Positions 20,806-35,300 of a stretch of DNA of 64,000 nucleotides are shown piece after piece (the first letter of the stretch is position 1; each line of letters starts with the position of its first letter). The translations under genes were made by a program, and so were the position numbers. The DNA comes from Pohlia nutans (taxonomy: Eukaryota > Streptophyta > Bryopsida > Bryales > Mniaceae). The notes below the pieces were generated by a model. That model was not told the DNA's origin. It ran no database searches and saw nothing but the letters and a program-made list of their open reading frames with translations. Where the stretch lies: contig CM040091.1 of assembly GCA_022496805.1 (NCBI GenBank), positions 13,134,336 through 13,198,335 of the forward strand, in the 5' to 3' direction.

Positions 20806-23800
20806 AGAAATTTGCAAAATCATGAAATCTATGAGTTCCGGTATTGTATCAATTAAGATTTTGGCCCACAAGACAAGAAAATTAGGGAGTGTTGGGTTTC
20901 AAAAATAGAAACTAGACGAGTTTTATTTACAGAGAACAAACTTGGGTAATTGGGTTTGGTCCTGTGTCAAGACGCGCCACCAAGAAAGGCGCTGGAGCCC
21001 GTTCCAAAATAAAAACGCATGACCAAAATACTGCAACGACCAAGTTTTGAACCTTGCTCCTTTCACGCTCCAAGAGCCTCATAAGCTCTAATCTTGGCTT
21101 AGTACACCCGACATTTTCTCTCTTGAGCTTGTGACACAGAGGCTTTGTGAATATCGATATAATAGAGGATGGAGGGTGCAAATGTAGGTGGGTGGTTTAG
21201 GTACTTTGCAAATTTCTGTGTTGAATGAAAAAGATGGGATGTATGAAGAAAGAAAGAAAAAATCGTCGCAAAGTTTTTCAAACAAACAGCTACGCTACGA
21301 GAAGCTGTGATCAGAATAAAACAGCCGGTAAAAGACGAGAATGCATTTCAATGGAATCATGAACGGAATATATTTACAGTGGTATTTAGCCCAAAAAATG
21401 AGTGTCCCCGCAATGCATCTTCCCTATGATCAAAGCTAATATAAAAAATAAAAAAGCAAAGGATAAAAAGCCACCTCATTCACTTGCATGCAAGCTTTGT
21501 AGCCGAAAGTTAGATGACCCTGAAACAAACAAAAAGACCCTGGTTTGGAGCTGCTGGGCTCGCTGAGATACCGAATTATCTTTCCCTCAAAACCAGATCT
21601 CTGATTGACACCTGGAATCAGCTCTAGGATGTTGTCATAAACAACAAATAGCCGGTTGACTTTTGCAAACTTCAAAATTTTACTAGCCACTTTCACTTTT
21701 CATTTTGAGAATTCATTCCGTCTACCGGTTTTCTGCATCACAATCGGGGTTCAAAGGACACCCAAAAAACTGTTCCTGCTATGAGACTTATGAATTTTTA
21801 TTTTTATTTTTTATGCTGACGATTTCAACGCACCAAAGAATGTTTGCTTGGATATTGAGTTACCTCCTAAGCTCCCAAGAAACCAATTTTCGGTCGCTAC
21901 CGGAATAAAAAAATAAGTTATGTAAAAATTAAAAAGTATTTTAAAATACTGCATCAAGTCTACTTTTCAACCCAGTTTAAATTATGTCAATTCAAGCTAA
22001 ACTCCACCGGGTAGAATTTTTCAAAATGGATCACTTCAACATTGTCTTAGTGTTATAAAATTTGTTATTCAGAGAAAATAATGATGTTCCCTCCATTATC
22101 TTTTTTATTTTTTTAAAGTTTACAATCATGAAGACAATTTAAACTAATCTTGTTAAATTTTAAACTCTAAGAATGAAAATTATAATTTATACAAATTTTC
22201 AAAGGTTAAAGCTTTTTAATTCATTAAAATAAAGTATTTAAAGTTTTTTTGAAGTTTGGCCGTATGGATAATTTGTAGAGTTGATGCCCTACATTTCATT
22301 TATTGAACCAAAATTCATCAAACATATAGGTAGCACATATTGTAACACATCTATGTTTTGTTCAATACCCCTCGGGCTTTTAGGAGTTAACTGAAAAGAA
22401 CGTCTCGAAGTGGAAAGAAACTTTAGACTCACTTTAGACTTGTTTTTAGTTCAAAATGACTACAAAACTAGTCTGTAGTGATTTGGAGAATAATTTAAAG
22501 CAAGGCCCTATATCACCATGGGGTGTAGAACTTGTGACCTCTCCAATGCTAGAGGAGAGTACCTACATGTTCCCTATGCCAAAAGCCCCAACTGTGGAAA
22601 CAATTCATTAACAATGTTTGTCAGAAATTATAGTTATAGGAAGAGAACTCCATTTGGACTCCACTTCAAAACTAGTTTTGTTTTCGGATATCTCTATTGT
22701 ATGCAAAAGTTATGAAGTGTTAAAGATTTTTTAGTAGAATTTTTTTTGCAGTAAAAGTAGATCATATAGTTATCCGCAAGATCAATACAACATACATTGT
22801 CTATTGAGCTCTCTTTTCATTCCTCAAATACACTTTTCTAACATCCACTCCTACAAGCCACCAAACTCCTCCACTTGGGGGAATATGAGGGTGGCATGGG
22901 GGCACATCAAGATTCTCCCACGAAATCTTGAATATGCTTTGGGAGAGCTCCAATAGCTTAGATAAGGTGCAAGGTTCAAATCTCCCTAACAACGCAGTGC
23001 ATTGTAATTGGTTGAAAACAAGGGATCCTACACTTGATTTTATCACCTTTCAAGCTTTAAAACTATTTTAAAAAATCTATAGATATTAACTATAGAATGT
23101 ACAACTTTAAGACATCAAAATTAGGGACACATGTTTAGAACATTTATTAGTTAAACTTTGAACTCTTATATAACAATGTTTGCATATAGTATTGAAATAA
23201 ATCAATTCCACTTGATTTATGTTTCTATTGAGATTTTCTATTTGTAAAACGTTCAGTCTTTCACAATCACGTTTTGAAGTTGCTACAAAAATTTGCTCAA
23301 TTATAGACGTTATGTTTTAATTTTTTTTTATCAAAACAAACTACTACAAAATTCAAAATTAGCGTAATGATTCAATTTTTAATGCAAAAAATTTGACACC
23401 TAACAAGTAGTTGGCCTCGTAATAGATTATTGTGTACCTGGTAGTGAAGGGTAGCACGTCACGTCAATTAATTAATTTTTTTGAAAATTTCTTGTCCAAA
23501 AATGCCAAATTAAGTGGATATATTCCAAAATTATCTTTTCATTATACAAAATAGATAAGTGGAGCTGGTTTTGAAAATGCACAAGTTACTACACAAAGAT
23601 TAAAAAATAAAAAAATCAAAAGAAAAACAAAAATACATAAAAAAGACAAATAATACATACGTATAGAAATTGTTTTGCCATGAAATGATTAAGAATCCCC
23701 ACTTTGGAAGAGTGTGTGCTCAAAAATATTAAAAACCACGTGAGGAGATAAAAAGGGGTCATTTAATTCAATTTGGGGAAAATTTGAAAAATAATCCTCT

Positions 23801-24231
23801 CATTTCATGATAAGAGTTCAAAATCACACTTATTTTATTGCATCAATTTAAGAATCTACATTCATTGTGCTGCCTTCCTACATTTTTCACCCCTTTCCAT
23901 TGAGGCGCACAATTTTAAAAGTTGACATTGCATTTCATCCCTTTCAACATGAACTCTATTTTCATCTTAAATCTTAATTTTTTTGCAAAGTGGACTTATA
24001 TTATGAGTAACATTTTAGGGAGAAAAAGTGCCCCTGTTTCCGTGGATGAACGTAGTATATGATTTCGCGGATGAACTTCATTTCGCGGATGAACGTGGAT
24101 GCGTCATCTTCCTCTTCGTCTTCTTCCTCTTCCCACCATCCGGACATTATAACTGTCACCCGAGGATCCCAAGAATTTCAGCTACAGTAGATTTGATGTT
24201 CAGCAATTTTTTGTGCTAAAACCCGTCCGTC

Positions 24232-27200
24232 ATGCCGAGGATGGCGAGACGAAGAAGAGTCGAAGCAGAGGTGCAGGAACCACAGCGAACAAATGAGCCG
24301 AAAACAAGCATTCATTACAGGCAATTGCAGGCGTCGAGTTTTGTCACGGCGGCTGCCGTTGCTCGCTTCACGGATCCGCGTGTACTTCAGCTCGTCATCT
24401 TCAAGGAGGTTGTTGTCTTGATCACTTCTTCATCTCTCAGATTATTAAATGATTTTATTTTTTTTGCACAAACCCTAATGTCAGTCTTTCGTGTTCAATA
24501 TCAGCCTACTTGACCTTGTCAGTGAATTTCCATAGCTCTACTGCGGGAAAGAAAATTTACTGCAGTGCACCTGATTTAATAATGTGTGTAGTGCTCAAGT
24601 TTGACTTTCTTGAATACGAAACCCTAGTGACAGTCGTAGCTCTACTGCGGAAATTTTATTATATTGCAGTTGATTCAATGTGTATCGTAACATTCTTCAG
24701 CAGTGTGGGAACTCAACCTTCTCCACTGTAGATTGAAACCGAAGACGTTCACAGTAGAGAATGTGCAGGGGTGTTAAAAGGAGGCTGCTCAAGAATGTTA
24801 TGGTAGAGCTCAGTTCGACTTTCTGGAATGTGAAATTGAGTGTAAAGAAACTCTTTAAATCTTTGACTGAATGTGGAGGTCGTGCCGAGCAGGAGGCTAT
24901 GGAGGTGTGGGAGGTGGAGGAGAAGCGGCAAAAGAAGGTGATGTGTGGAGTACTTGATAGACCAGTTTCTCATTGCTGTGTGCTTGAAACCTCCAAGCTT
25001 CTGCTCAGCTGCCAGGAAGGGGGCTCGACTCCTCTGCATCTTGATCTCCTCCTGGTGATTCTTAACCCGAGGGGTGCACTCTACATTATGTTTGAGAATC
25101 ACTTGCGTTCATGACCCCCTCTGAAAACCCCTTGTATACGAGGTTTATATGTCTAAAAACCTTTGTAGACATATCTATTTTGTCCTAAATATATCATAAC
25201 ATTCAGTAGCCTTCGAAGAGACTGCCTTTTAGTTTCATCCATCTTTATATACAGAGTGACTAGTGATTTTTAATTGAATGAACTATTGAATCGAATAAAC
25301 AATCACAAAACATTGTTGAATTGTGATTGAATGAGTGCTTTCGATTATTGTTCACCATGGTTGATTGCTCTTGCTAAATGCCACGTGCCCCCTTAGCTAC
25401 TGATGTGATGTGAAATATCCCACATCATTCTGTTGAAGGGAGGCAATAGTCACAGAGGCTACTGAATGTTATGATGTTTTATGTCAGTATACGTCAATAT
25501 TTTGAGCTCTAAATATGTCTATTGTATCTATACTTTGTATGGAAATGTTGAAATTAATACCCCTTTTGTGCACTCACGTATACTTTCACAAAATTTAACA
25601 TAATGCACCTCCGGGGCACGAACGCGGGTTGGTGAGAATGGAAAACTCATTCGTGGAAATCTTTACGCTTGCTATTGTTCATTATTCTACACGCTTCGCG
25701 CGCTGTTGGGAATTAGTCTCAATTCCTAATCCTCGTAACTGCTTATTCTCGGAGCTAACTATATTGCATCGTGTGCTTGCGGCTTGTTTATGTTATGGTT
25801 TGGATTATGGTCGCATTCTGATTTTTTCTGTCACTTTTACGATATACCGGAATATAGAATGTACTGTTCATCTGGTGGCAGGTGACTGATGGTTCAGGAG
25901 GGTTGATGGTTTGCGAGTGGAATGAAACTCTATCAGAGGTGCAAGAATCAGGACGAGTAAATGTTCACCTCAGTCCTGAACTGCCATCTTCAGCTCTGCC
26001 GAGTACTACGCCCCTGTTCTCCTGCCCATTGTATCTTCCCAAAAGAGCATCCTGGCCTTTACCAACTGAAGGAGAGCATGGTACGACGTCAAAGGTACGA
26101 AACGAGTCTCTAAATCACACAGAAATCTCGCTAAATTTGGTTTTTTACCTCCCTTCTGTCATCGAATCTCTGTTCGATGGCATAGCTAAATCTGTACTTG
26201 TATTTGTAGTTTCCAAGCCTGTACTTGTAGGAAAATTCTTGGTGTTACTGTACGAATCTACATTATTGCCAGGTTGAAGGAGTCGCTCTTGTAGCGATGA
26301 GCTTGTATCAGGGCATGCTTGGAATTTTATGTGTGGAGTGGATCTCGACCTATCCAACATTGTTGAAGGAGTGCGGTGTTTGGCCCTTAAAACCATCTTT
26401 GACACCAAAGCTCAACCTCCACTTTGTTCCTTTGCCAACGGAGAATTCCATTCCCGGTTCCATGGCAGCAATTGCTAACCCTTATGTTATTCGAGATCTA
26501 GCCTTTATTGGTGCGAATGAAAGAGCTGGCTATGGAGCTGTAGATCTCAAGGGGCGGCCACTCTTGGTGTTATTATCTTCTCAACAGGGTAGTTACGACA
26601 ACAACTGGCTATCCTCCATTTTTTGCTACATGCTGTTGCTACGCAGAACAAGTAGGGAAGTCTCACAATTTATGACCTGCAAACGTGGACATGATTCATT
26701 CCGCAGGTTTTATTTATCACAGTTTGCGGTTGCAGTGTATGGCTTTGGATTTATCCACATTTCAGCTTCAACCTGGTCCGTGGGAGATCAGGTAAACGTC
26801 TCAGAAGTTTTGAGGTTCCGAATGAAATCGGCGGGCCTCTGAGCTGAGCTTCTTACTTCGTCATACCAAGCTTGAATTAACAAGTTGGGATTCGGATATT
26901 CTCACATCGCAATGTTCTCTACCAGGAATCTGAATCCCAGTACATCACTGTTGCTCCCCTGGTCCTTGGCGGGGAACCTTGGAGACGTTGTTGGAGTGAA
27001 AAGTGGTATTCTAGAGACGGGGTTACGACCTGGATCGGGAGTTCTAGCCATGTCTAGTGCTGGTATGATGTTTGTAGAAGCCGGTGGACGAAGGGCTTCG
27101 TTACCTCTACACCTAGATGGCCTCCCAACTTGCTGGATTAGGCTTCCTCAAAATCGCCTGGTTAACTTCAAACCCTCGTCATAGGTCAACATATGAATTG

Positions 27201-30200
27201 TTCTCTTTCAGCCCCAAGTGAGTTGACGTCTGATCATTGTGGAGTAGGTTGTAACACTCGTTGATGTAGGTTTTGGGGATCAACTTGCAAGCATGCATGA
27301 TAAAACAGAGATGCTTTTCAATGTCTCGAGAGAACTTTTTTAGCTTACATGAAACTATGGAATGTCCACTTGAACTTCTGCCCCACATGAATTGAAGGTC
27401 TTGGGTGATGGCGCTGGCGGACTTCACGTACTGGAGCTCAGTAACTGGGAGCCTAATATCATCTCGAAAATAGTCCTAAACAACCTGCTACCTCCTGTGA
27501 GGGTACGTTCGCCTTCTCTCTGCAACCTCCTCGAAAATTGACATGGGAGGAAATATCAATTTAACTCTCCTACCTCAAAATTCGAATATCTAAGAAGCTT
27601 GTCAACGTCGTAGCAAATGTCCTTTTAACTAGTACTAGAGTCTGTTTTTTAGAATGCATTGAGCTTGCTATTTTTTGCTTTCTCGAAATGGAGACCTTCC
27701 AATAGCGTCAACATGTTTACCTCTGTGACGTTCGGTCCTATTGCGATTCTGCCAAATTCTGATTGAGTGATCGATACAAATGTACATGATTTCATAGATT
27801 GGGGCAGAACCAGGATAGGGCACGCAGCTGTATAAGCGGTGAGAGCTTAGTGTGATAGAGTGACAATTACTAATATTCAATGGAGCATCTTGTTTCCTTG
27901 GACCAGATACTGCTCCATGTGATGAAAACCGAAGTTACTGGAAAGGAACATTTTGGAGACCCTATCATCTTCGCTTCGGGCCAGGGTGGCGACTCGCAGC
28001 TGTTCAAATTAGTCCGCACTACTGTAGGTACTCACTTATAATCCAAGATGTTGTGATTCACGGTGTTTATAACACGGTACTACACAGACAGATATTAGAT
28101 GATGTTCCGCCACCTCATCCTTTTATAAAATAAAGAACTTTGCTGTGCATTAATATGTCTTGGATGCTTCAAGGAACCAATTGTTTGTGGAGGGATGGCA
28201 AGGCAACCGGTGGTCGACGCTTATGACTCCGGATTATGTCATGCAGAATCATTTAAAGGTTTTCCTGTTGAGTATGGAGATCAATGGTCTGGGAAAAATT
28301 TGGCAGTAGAATCAAGTGCATTTCTAGATAGTCTGGCCCCTGTTAGAGATGTTATTCTCGTCAAAGAAGCGATTCACTGTCCTGATCCATTTCTGCTTTT
28401 AGCATGTGGAAATTCGCCAGCATCTACACTACGCAAGTAATAAATGTTTGCATGTGATTAAGCTTTAAAATTCTAGAATATTATATGCAGCACGAATTTT
28501 CTTGAAATTCTGAAGTGGCTGGATACCGGTGAATTATGGGTTGCAGGGGGAGTCTCATGGCGGCCTTTCATGTTGACACCGTCATGGAAGCGGATGTAAG
28601 GAGCTTCTTGTCTCCTGCACGTCTTGAGCTATGGTTTGCTTCTATTTTGTGTTCTTCAAAACCAATCCGTTTCCTAATCTGTGTTCTGATGATTTCCTGT
28701 CACAACTTTCTTTTGGTTCTCAATACGCTTAACGATGTGATATGTTTCTCTTCTTTTGGAAGTCGTAGGTACGAGGGTTGCCTCAGCTGCTGCCTTTCCA
28801 TGAATTCTGGGGATCAGAGTTCCATACCCACATATTGGTTTCATATCCAATAGCAGTAAGTTGACTTGTCTCTCAAAGTCCTATTCCAAGACAGTAACAT
28901 ACTCGAGCAACACATTGGCTTCTTTTGAACCATAGGTTTGAATTCAAATAATTCACAAGCAAGGAGCAAGCAATTCAAAGACTGCGATGTCAAGTTCTTT
29001 AACTTGGATTTTCAAGTATTGAGAACTAGGATACAAGTCTGGAATGAAAGTTAGATTTGCTGAGATCGTTCAGAGTATAATTGACAGAAATTTTGCGTCT
29101 GAACAGCATGTTAGTGAAGTTATGAATATCAACGGTATGAAGACTGAAGACCACTTCATGAAAGGACTAGAGCGAAGACGATGCACACTGGCACTTTCAG
29201 CTCTACCAGGCGGATGGTTCATCCAGGTATTATTCCTCACCCACTGACAGTTGAGTTATGTCAATATCGAGTGACAGTTGAGATCTTTGACAAGAATTTC
29301 GAGCTAGTTTTTATGTAGATCTTGAATCACAATTCTGGCCCGCAGGTTCCTACATTTTTTTTTTCTCGAATCTTACAACTTTAATGAGCCTCATTGCATG
29401 ATGGTACAGGACAGACGATCATTTCAGCAGTTTTACTTCGTATTGTTGCTATGCTAGCTATTTGGAGAAATCCGCTCGTTAGTTATATGGAAGTTTAAAA
29501 AACAATTAGGTTGGAGACTTGAACTGTTAAATTCTTCACATTTACCAGTCGTTGATTGTTTTCCTCCTGTCAGATTACGGAAACCTCTCTCAGAGTTCTG
29601 GGAAACGACAACAGTTCAAGAGATTTACGAGCCGAATGGAAACTTCCATTCCCACCTCCTGATTCACCGCGAAACCTCAGATGCTCTGAAAATATTCATC
29701 ACGCGGCTCACACCCGAGGGAGCCTTGTTGGTGAGTGGTGCAGCTGTTCACAGTGTGGAAATGGATTGCTTTGGGTTGCCGCATACTATTGCCAGCTCGG
29801 ACCGCCCCCATCAGGTACTAGCCTTCACTTCCTTCGGCTATCACGTACGTTTCACCTAGAAATTTACTAAGAATGCACTTCTTCCCCGTTTGACGATTGA
29901 TTCGTTGGAGGTAGGTGCTATCAGTGCTCTGAGTATGATCAGATTGAACTCTATTGTGCATAATAATTTTGATTAATGCAGGTGTCTGCGCTAGGATTGT
30001 GTCATGTTGGAGATTCCTGCCTCCACACAATCGCTAGGGAGCTTGTTGTGGTTATTGCACAATGGACTTCTAATTCGGTTCATTTACTATCTTGGCCAAA
30101 CCTGGTTTGTTCACTTCTCTTGTTTACTTCCCTCTCCTGGCACGACAATCGATTGTCATCAGTGATTCTGGGTGCAAATTTAGATGCATGCCATGTGAAT

Positions 30201-32290
30201 TTCGATAATCATCGTATCCTCCCAAAGCAAGTTCCCACCTCCTTATGCATTAATGTTTCTGAGACCCTGATAATATCTTGCAGAGGTTTTCTATCCAATA
30301 TAAGGATAGAAAACCTCTGAAGGTTTCTTTTGTCATTGTTTTAATTTTCATCCTTTATGAGACACTAGAAATGGATGTAATTTTCATAGGTGGAGATTGT
30401 CACCATGGACGCCTGCACAGCCCCGGTTCTTTCAGTTGCGCTGGGCCGGTTGGCCATGAACAACTACCTTTTCGCTGGCACTGCAGATGGCGATCTTGTG
30501 TACTACAAGCTTTCGGACTTAAAGAGAAGCTCAAGTGGGATTGAGAACGAGGAGGCTACCAATTTGGAAAATCTGCCGTCAGCGGTGGATGAGGAGGTAG
30601 GGGAGACTAAGAGGATGCTGAGGAGAATTAGAAATATGGGTATCATTCCTACAAAACTACAGGCGAATGAGTCAATCCTGGAAAGCGAGCAGTTTAAGAT
30701 CAGCAGTATACGCTTCGACAAGGAAGAATGATCAAAGTAGGAACAATCATAACGCATATGGAGTTTGGGTGTTTCAACGGTTGTGGAGATGGAGGAATAA
30801 GCAACCGTACTGAAAGCTCCAGCTCAGAGGTTGATGACGAGTGCCTGTATATCTGGAGCGAACGCAGTTTAGTACTGCTGCCACAGCACCTACAAGATTT
30901 ACATGCTGTGGTGTTGCATTGCCCGTCACATTTTGTTCCCCGACTGACAAAGTATTTCTTCGCTCCCCTAATCCAGTAATTTATCACTTTAACGAATATA
31001 AGGTTATTCAAAGTAAAGTGCTTTATGGTCTATCAAAACTAGCTTAGGCCGGAAATGACAGGTTGCACACTGAGGAACACCCACATAGTCTTGTTGGAGC
31101 AACTAAGGACGGGAAATTATTGTGCGGGCACTTGAATCTCTCCATCAAGTTAAGGTACATTTGGCTTTCACATCCTGGCATCCCACTGGAATTATAATAC
31201 GATTGATTTTCTTACTCGTCATTCTTTGTGAGAAATGTAGCAGTTTGAACTTTGCGTAAGCTTCTCTTGCAGTTGTAACCCTTATGATTTACGTGCAGAT
31301 GGCAAGTGTTGAAGGTTGAAGGCACTGCTGTGCATGTAGCTCACCATAAGAGCAGCGGCTGCATTGCATTTACCTCTATTGTGAGCATTATATGATTTCT
31401 AGGTCGTACACTTACCCATACAATACTATAAAGTATATCCGTTTATTTAGGTGAAGAAGCCCTTTGTGTGAAGTGCATAATTTTATGAACATGCTCTACC
31501 CCGTTGGATGCCATACGCTCGATTATTGTGGAATTCTTTAATCATTATTTTGCCGATTTCTCAGAGTTTATTCCTGTTCTTGGGTTCAGGATGGCTTTTC
31601 ATCAAATCTTCATATTGTGCACGAAGTGACCATGCTTCAGGTAAGTTTTTTCTTGTCATATTTCGATGAGCCTACTCTTATTACAAAGTTCATGTTGCAC
31701 CTTGTTGCGATTGTTTACAAACACTCAAAACGATTTGTAGCAAGTATTTCTGGGTGTTAAGAGAGTCTATAATTACTCCCAATTATGTACTCATTTGCTA
31801 TTTTAATTGACTAGTGGTAATTTACTTTTCATTTCTTGGGAAGTTGCTGGTAGTGGAGCTGGAATGCAACCATTTTCCAAAAGTGCTGACCACTTTGCAG
31901 CTGCCCTATACAATGTGCAGCCAGGTAAGCTCTGCGTGTTCTTTTTCATGATTCTTACTTGATAAGCGAATAATCAGACCAAATTTCTTGTTTAATTCTT
32001 TAAAATTATACGATATAACTGAACACCAGCTTGATAAAATATCAAAATGCTACGTTACCAGAACGCAGAATCGGTGGAATGTTTAGTAGTAGCAACGCGG
32101 ATGATGGATGAGCAGAAAACACGTGGCTTTCTTTTCTTTTTTGATGTTCAAGTCAGTTACATCAGTGAGATCCCATATCTCACTCTATTGTTCCCTTGTT
32201 GCAGAGATTATCTCCACTATTCATCATATTGCTGAATTTTATTGTAATCATAATTCCTTGCTAATAGGCTTAACATGTTGAACATTTCTC

Positions 32291-32324
<34 letters not shown>

Positions 32325-35300
32325 GTGCGAACAAGTGTTCTAAATTATAGAACAAGAAGCCAAATACAAATTTTGCAAGGATGAAACTAATGTAAGTTCA
32401 GCGGAGCAATTTAGGCGAGAAGGAGGTCAAATATGAGCTGCGCATGTTGGGCTTGCACCCTTTAGATCAACCTTGCCACTCAATATGCATGATGAATGCT
32501 CCCAGCAAGCCTTTCACCCCCTCGCCCTGCTCCATGTGTAATTTGGAATCTTTGCATGTTGATGATCCCTGGTTGTTAGACATTTTACAATGTCTGGAGC
32601 GTGCAGGCAAACATTGGAGCCAGTGTTGCAGGTATGTGAAATGATTGCCAACCTTTATTCCTAATTTATCCAGAATCCTCAAACATATGATGAAAGCTGA
32701 GTATAATTTTACTGTACTGTACAGGGATAGTGATGCACAAACCGGGTCCAAGTCTTTTGACTAAAATTTCAAAACAAAATAATATGTTATGGCCAACTGA
32801 TCTTGGTGGTTTTTTTTTCTGTGTTTGGTTACAGTGACCGAAATAGTGACCCAGTTGCACCTCAGACTGGTTCAGATGCTCCGAGAGGCCCTTTGCTGGC
32901 GTTGGGATTCCACGGAAAGGTTGAGTTTCTATACGTGTTTGTTGGAGCCTCCGAGGCATGCATGCTGGTAGTGCCTTCTGTTGCAGCTGCCCTGGATGCA
33001 CCTTTCCTCCCTTCCCCCGGTATACTTCCACTTCTTCCTTGTTCTTTTCTTATCATCTAAGTAGTCATTATAGAATACATAACCAATGAGCCGCTGGAGC
33101 GACGAGTAGGTTGTGGGACATAATGTCAGGATCAACATTCAGATTTGTACTTGTTGTTGATCAAAAGTCTCCCAAGGAGGAGACAAGGTTGTGGGTTCTA
33201 AGAGCATTCGCACTCATGCACACCAGAGCTGACTCGTGGAAATTATTCATTTACATTTGAAGAGCCCTTGTATTTACACTCCCCACCCTCACACATCAAA
33301 AGTGCACATCAAGTAGAATGTGGGATATAGTCAACTAGACAGTGATTTGAAGGGCCGTTTCTTAACACGCTAGGATTGAGAGTCGAGAGGCATTTCTGAA
33401 GGACCCTTGGCACTTTTCATCTAGTTCTTGAGTGTGAGAGACTCTAGGAGGGCATGGGTGGCCATGCTCTAACCCTCTTCTAACCTTGGGGGGTGCAGTC
33501 TACACTATGTTTGAGAATCACGTGCATTCGTGACCCCCTCTGAAAAACCCTTTGTATACAAGGGATTATATATCTAAAACTTTTGTATACAAATCTATTC
33601 CATCCTAAATATATGTTTAATGTATGTATATGTCAATATTTTCTTCTCCAAATATGTCTATTGTATGTATACGTACTACGGCAATGTTCAAATTAATATC
33701 CCTCCTGTGCACTCACGTATACTCATACATGTTTGGTACAGTGCACCCCCGAGCTTCTGACTAGCTGATGTGAGAGTGACATAATTAGTTGCCTTTAAAC
33801 TTGAACCTGATATTATGAGCATATTTCTTTCCCCTGTGAAAGTCTGAAAGAAGGATTACTCTTAGGTAGGCACTAAATTTTTATCAATAAATTACACGCT
33901 AATGGAACAAATACAGAGGACCTTGATCGACAGCCTGAAGGTGTTGAAGATGTGGAGGAGAGAACAACAAGTGCCACAGAGACAGCAGCAGAAGGCAACA
34001 CAGGAGTTCAACGGACACCTTCTAGGCCTTGCGGACTTGCTAATACATGGTCCACCAGTTCTCGAATTAATGTACAGAACTTGGCGTCCTTTGCCACACC
34101 AGGGGAAGGCTGTGTGACGGCTTTGATTCCCATGTCGAAAGGAACTATACTGGTACTAAACTCGTCTTCTCTCTCTCTTTCAGATACACTAGTAGAAATC
34201 TTGTCTAATGTGACAGGTCTTTAATGTCCATTAGCATTTTCGTATTAAACAAGACGTCTTTAATGTCCAAGATGTCTTGTCTAATGTGACAGGTCTAATC
34301 TTGTCTAAATCTTGTCTTGTCTAATGTGACAGGTCTTTAATCTTGTCTTGTCTTTAATCATGTCAAGATAAGACAAGACAAGACAAGATGTCTTGTCTAA
34401 TGTGACAGGTCTTTAATGTATTAAACAAGATTTCTACTAGTTATAGGTGAGCAAGGTTTTCTACTACTCCCTCCGTCCCAAAGTTATTGTCATGTTTGAA
34501 AGTCATGTTTGAAAGTGCTTTTTTAAGTAGGTCAAAAAAATATTTCCTTGTGGCTAATTTTATTTAGGTTGCAATGAACACATGCAATGTTCTTCAATCA
34601 TTCTAGTGACATAATTTGGAACTTTTTTTAATCATGTTTCTTACAATATGATCAATGAAATTGGCTCAAAGAAATACCAAGCAAACAAGTTGGACAAAAA
34701 CTTTGGGATGGAGGGAGTAGGAGATAGGTGAGCAGGGAATGATATATATGGGGTGCGAGAATATGTCGAACATTACTAACAACAGTTTGCACTCAATAAA
34801 ATTGGGTCTCTTTCAATACCAAACAGCAAGTTCAACACTTGAGAAGGGAAACTCCGTGCTTAATCTGCTTGCGACAATTTTAGTCAAAATTAATGTTGGA
34901 AGTTCTTATTCAACCAGGTGGTAGAGAAGCTGCATGGCCTGAGCGTGGTTGAAATTGCTGCTGGAGGTTCAGAAATTGTGCAACTGGCCTGGCAACCATG
35001 TTTTCACCCCTTGGAAGCTGTGATTCCTCTGTAAGTCTCATCTTACTACGACAAATTTGTGACATGTAAATATCCAGTGCAGGTATTAATTGCGTGGGAA
35101 TTAAATTACGTGGAGGTTTATAGAAACCAACTAGATGATTTGATTGTTAATAGTTTGCCTCTGCAACAATACAATCCTTCATTACGATTGTTTCTTGAGC
35201 TAGCAGGCGTTTGTATATATGCCTATTAACTCAGTATGGTCATAATCACAATCGCCTTGGTATGATTCAACCCAGGTCTGATGATTTATATCTGCTGTCA

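Larger units (their letters stand above)
15644..24231. other. Intergenic region between the MYB and CPSF-A-like genes
   Basis: No gene recognised on either strand. The first few hundred bases are presumably the MYB promoter. The remainder is AT-rich and holds the repeats listed separately (15888-16044, 17704-18095, 18840-19540, 19858-20805). From 20806 to 24231 I see no repeat family I can define and no coding signal beyond short random open frames. The longest open frame, 180 codons at 16033-16575 on the minus strand, has no recognisable domain. Confidence 0.5.

Noticed and set aside
24749..25114. Overlapping 117-codon open frames on both strands
   Set aside because: Mirror-image lengths on opposite strands, no domain, and the 3' part runs into a repeat element.
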